A stretch of 11,899 nt of DNA from Larix sibirica (lineage: Eukaryota > Streptophyta > Pinopsida > Pinales > Pinaceae). The stretch is from assembly GCA_004151065.3 (NCBI GenBank), contig NWUY0300003900.1:95926-107824 (forward strand). The letters run 5' to 3'. The translations under genes and the position numbers were made by a program. Shown here in pieces: positions 1 to 8,599 of the stretch (positions within the stretch are counted from its first letter, which is position 1; each line of letters begins with the position of its first letter). The notes under the pieces were generated by a model. The model was not told the DNA's origin, made no database searches, and worked only from the letters and a program-made list of their open reading frames with translations.

Positions 1-945
1 ATCCTTTTACAAAAACACATCATGCTACGCCATTCATTAGAATTCCCCCAAGGGGGTATGAACATGTGAAAGTTGAAAAAATGCCTAAAAATAGATTGCA
101 TGAACTTCTGAACACTGATACTAAACAATTGACTTGTTCAATCTACAACGACTCAACGGTAAGTCCAACTAAGTGCAACTTAGGTGGTAATAGAGACCAT
201 GAATTAGATTAAATTGGCATATTGGTGTACCAATTCACTAACTCATAAAATTTATGAATGGATTGTTAGTACAATTCACAAGTGTTGAGTATTGTAGCGA
301 GACACCTAGAATTATTGGAGGATGAGTTTTTAGTCTTGAAATCCTTACCAATGTAAAAACTTGAATGCCATAAATGGGTATTAAATCTTGTGATAAATTA
401 TGGAAACCATTAAACTTATGTACTCATATTGTGATGCATTGTATACTTTGAGAAAACTATATAACAAGAATTAGTATATTTGTCTAGAATTGGGTTATTA
501 GTAAGTAGGGTTAAATTTGTACTTAAGGATAAGATATCACTCGAAGACCATGCCAATTTTTAACTCTAGGTTATGCTATAATATAACATAATAACAATGA
601 TTTATTTAGTTTGAGTAAAGGAACCAAATTATAAAATGTCTCCGTTTGACTAAAACCCCCTTGTATATAGTCATTACATGTAAGGGTATAGTAACAACAA
701 GAAATTAGTTATTATCATAACCTAGGGTCTCTTTGGAAAGATTTATAGATATTCATGTTTCATAATCGCAAGTCAACATTAAAGAATACCGATAAATGAC
801 AAATAGAAATTGTATATTGTATATTGTTGCATTATATATAGTTAACTTTGGGTTATGATAATTACCGAATTAATGTTTGATCTATTAAATCAAAGATAAA
901 AAAACCATATAACATAAATCAAAAGATCATAATTTCCTTTAGTTA
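1..945. other. AT-rich stretch with no recognisable gene
   Basis: All six frames are densely interrupted and I recognise no protein motif, RNA gene or strong repeat. The only small structure is a CCCCC-AA-GGGGG palindrome at 45-56. Because the RNase H tail of a gypsy element begins just to the right on the + strand, this stretch may be the eroded upstream part of that element (reverse transcriptase and RNase H core). I see no RT motif to support that. Confidence 0.5.
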
Positions 946-1155
946 ATGGAATGGGCTCTTACTGTTTCAAGAATTCAAGTTTGAAATCATAATTTGACTA
1001 GGAAAAACAAATATTGGCCCCAATCACCTCTCTAGAGTTGAAATAGGGGAAGAACTAACTAGGATTGATGATGACCTCTTAGATGCACATTTTTTCAAAG
1101 TTGAAGATGCACTCATACAATTTTTACAAGAAGGGAAGTCTCCACAAGGCCTCAT
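946..1155 (+). pseudogene. Ty3/gypsy RNase H C-terminal tail and linker to integrase (remnant)
   Basis: The frame set by the GAA codon at 971 reads QEFKFEI, then GKTNIGPNHLSR, then an acidic stretch (VEIGEELTRIDDDLLDAHFF). This is the standard end of plant gypsy RNase H, where the family normally has a QEF-FEI segment followed by a G-K-x-N-x-x-x-D-x-LSR box. The Asp normally found in that last box aligns with the final RNase H active-site Asp and is Asn here (GPNHLSR). One TGA interrupts the frame after FEIII, and a one-base shift is needed just upstream to join the preceding W-A-L-like residues. The frame continues directly into the integrase zinc finger. Substrate and role in life: removal of RNA from the RNA/DNA hybrid during reverse transcription. 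It cannot function now. Confidence 0.8.
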
Positions 1156-1866
1156 ATAAAATAAAAAGAAAATCCTTGTAATGAAGGCTACTCCTTACAT
1201 ATTGATTAATGGATGATCATATAAGATTAGAACCAATGATGTATTAAGGATATATGCATTAGAACATGATGGAGGTATTATCCAAGAAGCACATGCTAGA
1301 CCTATAGGAGGGCATTTTCATTCAGATACTATAGCTAGAAAAACCTTACAAGTAGGGATATGATGGACCACATTATATAGAGACCGCATACATAAGATAA
1401 ACCAATGTGATAAATGTCAAATATTGGGCCAACCTGTAAAAAGGGATGAGATGCATTTGATATCAACAAGCCCTATCCCCTCTTTGAAATTTGGGCAACT
1501 GAATTGTAGTATCTTTCTTAAGAGAGGACAAATAACAAGAGAAAAACACATCATCACAGTCACTTGAATACTTGACCAAATGGGTAGAATTAGAACCAAT
1601 CAACAGTTGTACTGAAGAGGTAGCATCCAAGTTCATCTATGAAAATATAATCACAAGATTTGGATGACCACTAATAAGTGACCAACGAACACATTTCATG
1701 AATTACACAATCAAAGTATTAATGAAAGAATTTTTGGTTGACCATCATAAAGTTTCACCATACAATCCTCAAGCAAATGGGAAATTCAAATCTTTTAATA
1801 AAACCTTGTCTTAAGGACTTACCAAAATATGCAATATTGATAGGGAAGAATAAAAATGGAAGTTCA
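1156..1866 (+). pseudogene. Ty3/gypsy integrase (zinc finger and rve core), inactivated
   Basis: In life this enzyme inserts element cDNA into the chromosome. The HHCC zinc finger is complete in one frame: His at 1292-1294 (EAH), His at 1313-1315 (GGH), and the CDKC pair at 1406-1417, with ARKTLQVGI and a TGA where Trp-Trp is usual. GQPVKRDEM follows. The core domain shows WATEL (1492-1506), HIITVT (about 1547-1564), EYLTKWVELEPI (from 1566), IITRFG, SDQRTHF (Asp at 1680-1682), VSPYNPQANG and FNKTL, then LTKICNIDREE. Of the DDE triad, the first Asp is Glu (1501-1503), the second is kept, and the Glu is Lys (AAA, 1788-1790). The frame changes at least three times between 1480 and 1566. The usual downstream VLWAYRTT-type segment is absent: after DREE the frame goes straight into unrelated helical sequence, so an internal deletion is likely. 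Confidence 0.93.
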
Positions 1867-2800
1867 CAAGGGAGCAAGCAAAGAAAAGAAATCAAGTCTT
1901 AGAATCCAACATGGTATAGGGATATGTTGAAGTAATAAAAAAATCCAAAGATATTATTGAGGCATTGAAAACAAAAATTACCATTGAAAATAAACTACAT
2001 AACAACCTAGAAACCATTAGGAATAAAAAAGAAGAACATGCGGCTCAAAATAACAAAAATAAGAATTCGGAGGGTGAAAAATTTACAATGAAAGGGATAA
2101 CTCGACCAAGAACAATAGGAGTGGATGCAACAAAAAACCCTATCATATTGACTAAACCACCCTTGTTGTCAAAGACTACACACATTGAAGAAGAAATTGA
2201 TATGCAACATTCCAAATAACAAACACAGTTGGAGCAAACACCAACATAAATGGGCTTGATCAATCAACCTTTGACTAACCAACTTTCTATTGAAAAAGAG
2301 ACTAATCAAGCTTCAACCAAACAAATTTTGATTGAATATAAGATTGATTAGTTCTCAATTGAAAATTAAACTGGTTGGGGTTGACCAAAAAAGTATAGAA
2401 AACTAAAGAACTACTAGTTGAACAGAAAAGTAAAGATTAATTGGAGAAGGAAAAAACAACAAAAGGAAGGCTAATTAAAACAAAAGATTAGGAAACTACA
2501 GATAACATTCTAGAGACATTATTAGTAAATCAGTTGGGCCAAGCACAACAACAAATAGAGAAACAACCCGTGGAATAGTCAGACACACAATAGATAGAAC
2601 AAATGCAACAACAATAGACATAACAAAAACAACAAGTACATGTGAACCAATTAAAAGAGAGTATCTTGAAAGTTGACCCATACTCTAGAACCAACTCAAG
2701 CCTCTCATTTGTACAGAGAAGTAGAGGGAAAAAACATAAGGAAACAAAGAAATACAAGATCAAAATGAAAGAATAAGAAACTTTCACTAGTTTTGTACAA
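1867..2800 (+). pseudogene. Post-integrase reading frame, first part: Lys/Glu-rich helix then Gln-rich segment
   Basis: I do not recognise a family. The frame that carries the end of the integrase continues, with TAA at 1851 and a TAG near 1918, into a charged helical segment (SKDIIEALKTKI, ENKLHNNLETIRNKKEEH). From 1965 to 2219 it is open for 84 codons and ends in a TAA. Beyond it lies sequence that reads as Gln/Asn/Thr-rich protein with many stops (QPLTNQLSIEKETNQ, QLGQAQQQIEKQ, QVHVNQLKESILKV). Many of the stops are TAG or TAA in runs of CAA and CAG codons, as expected if Gln codons mutated C to T. The position between integrase and LTR suggests an accessory protein of the element. Capsid-like, envelope-like and movement functions cannot be told apart here. 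Confidence 0.55.
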
Positions 2801-3730
2801 CATAGAGAATAACATGATAGAACAACAATTGAATTTTATTCGAAGGATTCGTCCGATGAAGAAATACACCAATTATACAAGGTAGTAAGTAAATAAAGGA
2901 ACCGAAGATGGGTCAACTTATTGAAGAAATTGAAACAAAGGAGAGAAAAGGAGGAACAAGTATGGTACACTTGTAAGGCACATGTTGAATATGCACTCGA
3001 GTATTCAATTGACGACATAGTCGACTACATGAAGGCACTTACAATAAATAAACTTGGTACATAATCTGAAGTTTCTGTGAGATGAAAATAGAAAATTAAA
3101 AATCGACTAGATAAATTCCATCCTCAAGATCAATCATGGCAAGTTTGAAGATAGCAAAAATAAATTGGAGGAGGTAGGAAATATGGCTTAATTGATGGGT
3201 AGCATCCTAAATAATTGGATGACTTATTTTGAAAACACATGTATCCAACTTAACACCACCAAATCACTTATTGTAGAACTGAACAATTGACACAAAATGT
3301 ACAAAATATTCTAGAAGCTGGGGTGCCTTGAGAGTTCATATCAAATAAGAGGAACAAAAGCAGTTGGAATTATACGTATCAATGGTTTCAAGAAGGGAGA
3401 AATGTGCATCACGAATTTCCAAAACAATAATGATAGTATGGGATGCACAACTGGAAGGTATACAAGATGCCCCAATTGAAGACAACATGGCATATCTCAC
3501 AGAAATGAGAAACAAATAATTATCTTAGTAGATCAAGCACTCGACAAGTGGAATGATTTGGAAGAGCGATTGAAGCAGGTTGTGCCCCATATTTACAAAA
3601 CCTGCATGGAATTTGTGAAAGACCCACAATAGATAACCGCCTTCGCGAGTCTCTCCACCATGACCAAGATTTTGTTTTAGTCCAAGTGGATCGAGGAATT
3701 AACAACCGAGTGTACAATAGTTAGTTTAAA
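2801..3730 (+). pseudogene. Post-integrase reading frame, second part: helical, coiled-coil-like protein remnant
   Basis: The family is not recognised. Several long stretches keep protein-like composition in a few frames. One reads FYSKDSSDEEIHQLYKVV, then NLLKKLKQRREKEEQVW, then HVEYALEYSIDDIVDYMKAL (about 2832-3045). A second reads LEEVGNMA, LMGSILNNWMTYFENTC, LIVELNN, then RGTKAVGIIRINGFKKGEMC (about 3160-3410). A third reads ILVDQALDKWNDLEERL, KQVVPHIYKTCMEFVKDP, ITAFASLSTMTKILF and WIEELTTEC (about 3520-3715). All three are rich in Leu/Ile/Lys/Glu and look alpha-helical. TAG and TAA stops sit where Gln or Trp would fit. The frame ends just before a polypurine tract and LTR-like block, so this is probably the C-terminal part of the element's accessory protein. 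Confidence 0.5.
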
Positions 3731-3845
3731 CCAATAGAATTCAAATATACATTCTAGAAAGGTAAAATATTCATGACCTTTTTGATACTTTTTGTACGAT
3801 GTAAAATTTTGGAATTTCTCCCTTGTTCATGATGAATAAGAGTTT

Positions 3846-3859
3846 GAGGGTGGGGAAGA
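3846..3859 (+). other. Probable polypurine tract of the gypsy element
   Basis: The run GAGGGTGGGGAAGA is purine-only except for one T and lies directly between the last coding remnant and the LTR-like block. In LTR retrotransposons such a tract resists RNase H and primes plus-strand DNA synthesis right at the 3' LTR edge. Position and composition support the call. The exact tract edge cannot be proven without the matching 5' LTR. Confidence 0.55.
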
Positions 3860-3900
3860 TCTTATTGGAGCCTAGTCGACCTAATCAATTAGGAAATATA

Positions 3901-3965
3901 ATCGACTATTAGTAAGGTCAATCGACTAGTAGTGGGTTCAGTCGACCATTGGTCGGATCGAGTGA
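3901..3965 (+). repeat. 20-bp tandem repeat with TCGAC core, in the LTR-like block
   Basis: The units ATCGACTATTAGTAAGGTCA, ATCGACTAGTAGTGGGTTCA and GTCGACCATTGGTCGGATCG start at 3901, 3921 and 3941. A fourth, partial unit begins AGTGACCAAG at 3961. The spacing is exactly 20 bp and an isolated AGTCGAC lies at 3874-3880. Tandem short repeats in the U3 region of LTRs commonly act as enhancer modules. That role is inferred here. Confidence 0.8.
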
Positions 3966-4010
3966 CCAAGGTAGTTAAGTAAGTTATAATTATCTTCATG
4001 ATTGCAATCT

Positions 4011-4017
4011 TATATAA
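4011..4017 (+). promoter_or_regulatory. TATA box of the probable LTR promoter
   Basis: TATATAA followed by AGC sits 50 bp downstream of the 20-bp repeat array and about 95 bp upstream of a pyrimidine-rich leader. This is the expected U3/R arrangement of a plant LTR promoter. No transcript evidence is available. Confidence 0.45.
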
Positions 4018-4110
4018 AGCAGTGAATATGTAAAACAAGGTAGTATTTGTTGTTGGTTGATTGGTCATATAATATAATAGGCTACTTTTTGCTGGTTCCA
4101 TTACTATTTT

Positions 4111-4133
4111 CTCCTCCCTCTCCCTCCCTCTTT
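4111..4133 (+). repeat. CT-rich pyrimidine tract
   Basis: An unbroken C/T run (CTCCTCCCTC, TCCCTCCCTC, TTT) lies downstream of the TATA box. Such tracts are common in plant 5' leaders and are consistent with the transcribed part of an LTR. Confidence 0.6.
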
Positions 4134-4235
4134 GTATGCTTGTATGTATATTACCTTGTTTATATTATGCTTGGTTATGCACATTACTATTATCTATTTA
4201 CTGTGTAATCCCATTGATTGCAACATATACCATTA

Positions 4236-6126
4236 AAAAATGTGGGACAATCCACCAATGATGAATATGAGTTCCAAGGTACAAAGTATAATCATCGGGT
4301 GTGAATAAATGATCCGATGTTGAAAATCTAAGTGAATCAGTGAATAGGTCAATGATTTATACCCACTACTAATGACGAGGGGACTTGCGACTAGTGTAGG
4401 CAAGCTCTTATGTACTATGAAAGGTCTCTACAAATACTTCTTAGGTAATTATTCGAATTTGATAGGAAGAGGATTGTCAAAAGGAGAGAATTAAGGCATT
4501 TCTCATCATCTAATACAAAACATGTAACTAACTTGATTGATGGAACTAAAATTAAAAAATACACTAAATGTTTCTTTACACTAGGATGACCAAAATGCAT
4601 GGTAAAACATATAAGGAATGATTGACACAAGTTAACCAAATGCCCTTGAACATGAATATGAAACCAATATGACTTGGGAAACAATTGACACTCAAACATA
4701 AACCAATGAAAACCATCAATGTTGGAGGCATTGAATGGTTTTGTAATGATTGGAAGGATAACTAGTTAGTGGAGTAACTCATAATTATGGCACAACTTCC
4801 TAATTAATACTAATCGAAATTGTAAGAGTTTTTGATGCAAACATGTGTTATGTTCAAAGGTAATGCTCATTGACAACTACGATATTTCAACATAAGAAAT
4901 TACAAATGGTCGATATTCTCTCCCCCGCCACCCCACCTTTTTGGTTTTTTATTTGATCTTTTCATTCTTTTCAAAATGCAAAAAATAAAATGTATGCTAT
5001 GAAACAGTGGAAGGAATGAGTGTTGTAAGGGGGGTGCAATTACATTCCAAGCACGTAGTGCAGTTTTGTGCAAAATAAAGTCACCAATGGTATTGGGATA
5101 GTTACAAACACTATAAAAAGGTGTCCCCTACAAGGACAAATGGTCAATATATAAGATATATTTTGGTTGAAGAACAAGCAAAAAAAGTGATAGAAAGTCA
5201 AAAGTATTAGACACGAAATGAAAATTAGGTATTATGCACAGTGGCATGGGTAATTATAGCCTAATATGAGGTAAAATGACAAGATCAAGAAAAGGTTCAA
5301 CATAAGGTCAAGTTGTGGATGTGTTTTCACATGTCAACAACTTATTGTTAGATGCAAAAATGATCAAGTTACCTCATCACAAGTTGAGAACAATTCAAAG
5401 GAAAAATTCGCATAATCGTGCACATAGTCAATGAAAGGTCAGTGGAATAAAATGTATTAATAAACCATCTCTAGGATTAAAAAAAACATGACATACCATG
5501 GTAATCTCCTACGAAATATTGAAAAAAATATATTATATAGTTCCTCGGGGCAAAAATTTGGTCCAAAATGACTTAATATAGGTGAATGTTTGAGTTTTTT
5601 ATTCATTTTCACCTTAGAAATTGGGTGATTTTAGAGAAATATTCGGAGTCCTAGGGAGATTTGATCACCATTTTTGAGTTGATCCATCTAGGTAGTCCAC
5701 CTCACCCCCCTCCTCAATTTCATCCATTTAATTTTTAATTTCTTGGAATTTTTGGGTGATGCCAAACTTTATTTGGCCCATGGGTGCACAACCAAAGTTT
5801 TTGAGTACAACAACCATGAGAATATGGCCCTACTCATGGTTTTTGTATAAAAAAACCCATGGAAATTACTATGGTTGTATATGGTTACAATCACATCCAT
5901 GCCCCCCCAAAAGGACACTTTTTTTGGGATAAAACTAACCTTGTTTTTAGATGTTGAAAATTTTACAGGGCATTCTTTCCATCATGGTCGAGTGGAAAGA
6001 GTGAGAGAATGAGGATAGAGATACTACAATGATGCACCATAAGTAAATGTTATATTCCTTGTGAGACTATAGGATTTTGGAGTTGTTCCATTGTGCTCAA
6101 ATGCACAAGCATGGGGATTTATTATA
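4236..6126. other. AT-rich stretch with no supported gene
   Basis: All frames are short and I recognise no protein motif on either strand. A 94-codon open frame on the - strand (4415-4699) has no family features I can identify. One short hairpin (5812-5841) is noted separately. Low-complexity patches include a C-rich CACCCCCCTCC near 5702 and homopolymer runs. The 5' LTR and leader of the downstream gag/protease-bearing element could lie here, but nothing repeats the probable LTR at 3862-4235 by eye. Confidence 0.5.
5812..5841. repeat. 9-bp inverted repeat (hairpin)
   Basis: AACCATGAG at 5812-5820 is the exact reverse complement of CTCATGGTT at 5833-5841, with a 12-base loop. There is no T-run or gene context that would make it a terminator. 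It may be chance in AT-rich DNA. Confidence 0.5.
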
Positions 6127-6845
6127 GATATTGATGGGGTGGTAGGACACCAATGAGGTGTTCCTCATGGGACATGAGATTATCCATCTATATGTTGAGG
6201 ACATATAATTCTTGACATACATTTCTTGAAGGGGTATGATACTATTCATCAAGGGAGGAGACATGGGTCTAGGTACCATGACCGTGTTAGAGTATATCCT
6301 AGGATACTAAACAATAATCACCTAGATGAGTAATAGCTAGGCGTTGATCCATGGATTCAGGATCTGAGCCTGAAGAAAATCCTATTTACCATTACTCAAG
6401 TATCATGATGAACAAAGGAGAATTTATTTATTCATGCAGAAAGATTATATGACTTAGAATGCTTACATCCCACTATGTTTGATTGGTGCTTATCCCTTCT
6501 GGTCAATATGTGAGACTAGTCGACACAATGAAGGATAGGGAAGTGAAGCAATTCTATTACGCTTCAATTCTATGTGCCTTTTTCATGGAGAGGTTTATAA
6601 TTATGCACCCTAGGATATCCATTCCTTATCTTGGGCCATGAGATCCTAGGATGTGATGATGGATTCATTTGATGGTTTTCCTAGGAGGCAAACTATTGAT
6701 GATTACCTTTGGTCCTGAGTTCTTCGACTAGTGGGAAAAACATATAATTGTTGTGGATGAATACCCTTATGTTGGGATGTAATTTAGGCATGATATTGAG
6801 CTAGAAATTTCTACCAAGGCCCAATGGGTCCCTATAGGTAAGAAT
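6127..6845 (+). pseudogene. Decayed coding remnant, unidentified (gag-like or element-associated)
   Basis: Two frames joined by one shift near 6500 keep protein-like sequence for about 240 codons. The first contains ILDIHFLKGYDTIHQGRRHG, RYHDRVRVYPRILNNNHLDE, two stops, then LFTITQVS, two TGA stops, and AERLYDLECLHPTMFDWCL. The second contains YVRLVDTMKDREVKQFYYAS, ILCAFFMERFIIMHPRIS, FGPEFFD, a TAG, WEKHIIVVDEYPYVGM, a TAA, and FRHDIELEISTKAQWVP. The TAG and TGA codons sit where Trp, Gln or Arg codons would be one transition away. The aromatic- and Arg-rich helical make-up suggests a structured domain. I cannot name the family. A gag-like role is inferred only from its position upstream of a protease. 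The frame ends at CCTATAG/GTAAG, which resembles a splice donor. Confidence 0.5.
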
Positions 6846-7790
6846 AGTTTCCTTTTATATGATCTCAAATTGTTTTTTTGAAATTATTTATTGTTTTTAT
6901 GAATTTTTTTGTAAAAATTAAAAAATATTTTAGAAATATAAAATTTGTACTAACCATATCAACTCTTATGAAAATACATTTAGGATTGCTTTATTTGGTT
7001 ATTGTGATTTAAAAAAAATGATTCTCTTTTAGATTTTGAAAGTTCTGACTTGGTTTTATGCTTTTCATAAGTTGTTTATGTTCAAGCATCTCTTTCAAAG
7101 TTTAAAGTAATAATTTCAATTTGTAAGTATGCTTTTTGGTATCTTTTTTCATTTGAGAACCTCATCATTTTATCACTTCCACATCATTTTGAGTAACAAT
7201 GGCCCTTACAAGTAACATAACCAAAATGCACTAGGTTTGTTTTTATTTGATAGAAAACCTACAATAGTCTAGGTTATAGGTCCTTGGTTGTAGATTTGGA
7301 GAATAAATTCTCCAAGGCCACACAAAACAAACCTATAAGTTGACTAGTTGAGAAAAAAATACATTGGTAGGAGACACTTGTTGGGAAAGCATGTGTCACA
7401 CGTGTGTCATGCACAAGGTCAAGCTAAAAGAAAATTGATATTATTCCCTCATTTCTTGCTTGAAGGGATAAGTGAGTGCATGAGATTTGGGTGAAGTGGA
7501 AAGTTTTCAAGGTGACACCATTTCTATCTAAAGTTTCAAGTCAAGTATTTAGTCCTATGTTTCCTTCCCACTCGTATACACTTGACCCATGGTTGTTCCA
7601 CTCAACTATCAAATGTGAAGTAGAAAACTTTATTTCCTTCCTAGGTTCCTCACAAGTCCTCACAAGTCGTAAGTGGGAAGTGCTTTTGGTACTTGAGATA
7701 AATGCATAAAATCCACCTCTGGTCCCTTGGAGGGTTCCCATCTTCACGAGGGTACTTGTTCCTTTGGTGATTGTGGCATGAGAGTTATGT
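6846..7790. other. AT-rich stretch, no recognised gene
   Basis: Sequence from 6850 to about 7200 is very AT-rich and closed in all frames. It directly follows a splice-donor-like AG/GTAAG, so it could be intron-like or simply decayed. Overlapping open frames on both strands between 7476 and 7747 (77 and 68 codons) show no family features. A G-box-like palindrome (7397-7406) and a 10-bp direct duplication, CCTCACAAGT (7648-7657 and 7658-7667), are present. Confidence 0.45.
7397..7406. promoter_or_regulatory. G-box-type palindrome CACACGTGTG
   Basis: The perfect 10-bp palindrome contains CACGTG, the core bound by plant bZIP and bHLH factors, and is flanked by two GTGTCA copies (7393-7398 and 7403-7408). 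No gene start can be assigned next to it, so a regulatory role is uncertain. Confidence 0.3.
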
Positions 7791-7935
7791 TAACTATATA
7801 TCACACCTTTTTTGGTTGGATTTGGGCCCTAATTATCTCGGACTAACCTTTGGAAGGCCCTTTTCGACTATTCACTGATTCCACTATAGGGAGTTAACCA
7901 CCTTGGGTTTGTCTTTGGGAGAGTGATTTTGCTTG

Positions 7936-8190
7936 GTTGTATCTTATAGATTATTTTATAGGTTGTGTTGATTTCATTTTTTCAACCTCTAAGAAGGCCT
8001 TAGATATTTTATTTTTGACATGGAGGCAATGGCTAAATTTCCCGAGGATACCAACCAAGGGACCCATGTGCAAGGGGATCCTTGTTATTTTCCTTTCTTT
8101 GGAAACATTGGTGCTCCATCAATGGCTATCTTGAATCTTCCTGGATTCACTGTGGGGTTGCTAGTTTGGTTTTTTCCACTACAAATGTCT
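7936..8190 (+). pseudogene. Decayed coding remnant, probably element-associated
   Basis: One frame reads VSYRLFYRLC, a TGA, FHFFNL, a TAA, EGLRYFIFDMEAMAKFPED, TNQGTHVQGDPCYFPFFG and NIGAPSMAILNLPGFTVG, before dissolving into stops near 8190. The composition (aromatic and Pro-rich, then a Pro/Ser/Ala linker-like tail) is protein-like and keeps one frame for about 80 codons with two stops. I do not recognise a domain. It may be the end of the same gag-like protein whose earlier part lies at 6127-6845, since the strand and the style of decay match. That link is inference. Confidence 0.45.
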
Positions 8191-8368
8191 TGAATACTCT
8201 TGATGCTTCTCAAGTAGGAACTGTACGTTAAGAGCATCAAAACCCTTTTCTTTCTTCACTAGTGAAATATTTTCCTCATCCTTCTAGTCATATGGTGAAA
8301 GTCTAACTCTTGGTAACTAGAATTATAATAGGAACATAAAGATGAAGAATATGTGAAGATAAGGGGGC

Positions 8369-8590
8369 ATGCCAACAATGACTACAAGTCATGTTGAGGG
8401 TAGTTCCCTAGCTAATGAAATTTATGGTAGGGGAAAGTCACCAGCCACTATAAGTCATACTAGAAAAAAGTCACCAGTCATTGAAAGTCATACTCGAGAG
8501 AAGAAACTAGCTACTGCAAGTCATGCTAGGGGTAAGAAACCAACCACTACAAGTCATGCTAGGGAAAACAACCAGTTAATGGTGAGTTAA
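8369..8590 (+). pseudogene. Short open frame made of 11-residue tandem repeats (element fragment)
   Basis: The frame is open for 73 codons from the ATG at 8369 to a TAA. From about residue 5 it is built of 11-residue units such as TASHARGKKPT, TISHTRKKSPV and IESHTREKKLA. The Ser-His pair, a basic centre and a Thr/Ala/Pro tail recur. The repeats are strongly basic and would suit a disordered nucleic-acid-binding spacer. No zinc knuckle is seen. The location, between the gag-like remnants and the protease, matches a gag C-terminus or gag-pol linker. It is probably a surviving piece of a longer dead frame and not an independent gene. Confidence 0.45.
8381..8580 (+). repeat. 33-bp tandem repeat, about six units
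   Basis: The hexamer AGTCAT recurs at 8387, 8453, 8486, 8519 and 8552. The last four lie exactly 33 bp apart. The first gap is 66 bp and contains a degenerate unit near 8420 whose protein reads NEIYGRGKSPA. The period is a multiple of three and the array is in frame, so the units expanded while the sequence was coding. Confidence 0.88.
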
Positions 8591-8599
8591 TGCAAGTTA

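Larger units (their letters stand above)
946..4235 (+). mobile_element. Decayed Ty3/gypsy LTR retrotransposon, 3' half
   Basis: The order RNase H tail, integrase, extra reading frame, polypurine tract and LTR-like block is that of the 3' end of a plant Ty3/gypsy (Metaviridae-type) element on the + strand. An extra reading frame after integrase is known in Athila/Tat-type plant elements. The whole unit is dead: many in-frame stops, at least three frameshifts in the integrase, and substituted catalytic residues. No 5' LTR, primer-binding site, gag, protease or reverse transcriptase is present, so the left part is missing, eroded or outside the window. The right boundary is approximate because there is no second LTR in the window to compare it with. 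Confidence 0.8.
3862..4235 (+). repeat. Probable 3' LTR of the decayed gypsy element
   Basis: The block begins after the polypurine tract with TTATTGGAGCC, which could be a decayed TGTTGGAGCC-type LTR start, and contains in order a 20-bp tandem repeat (U3-like), a TATA box at 4011-4017 and a pyrimidine-rich leader (R/U5-like). It ends near TGTGTAATCCCATTGATTGCAACA (read in two pieces: TGTGTAATCCCA, 4202-4213, then TTGATTGCAACA). No coding sequence is found. No second copy exists in the window, so length and end are inferred from layout only. A target-site duplication could not be identified. Confidence 0.5.

Noticed and set aside
45-56. CCCCC-AA-GGGGG palindrome
   Set aside because: It is too short and isolated to assign a role.
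2045-2787. Several - strand open frames of 60-85 codons rich in Cys, Val and Phe
   Set aside because: They are antisense readings of the Gln/Asn/Thr-rich accessory frame: CAA/CAG/ACA runs read backwards give Leu/Cys/Val. No independent evidence supports them.
4236-4420. Possible primer-binding site after the LTR-like block
   Set aside because: No TGGTATCAGAGC-type tRNA-complementary sequence is found there, which supports reading the block as a 3' LTR and not a 5' LTR.
4415-4699. 94-codon open frame on the - strand
   Set aside because: It contains a tempting FGHPSVKK segment that recalls GHPS in copia-type pre-integrase regions, but no HHCC spacing or neighbouring pol motif supports it.
7648-7667. 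10-bp direct duplication CCTCACAAGT
   Set aside because: There are only two copies of ten bases, with no wider context. It is a minor slippage event and not a target-site duplication around an insert.
7476-7747. Overlapping open frames on both strands (77 and 68 codons)
   Set aside because: No motif is recognised in either, and the two overlap fully. They may be chance or unrecognised element sequence.
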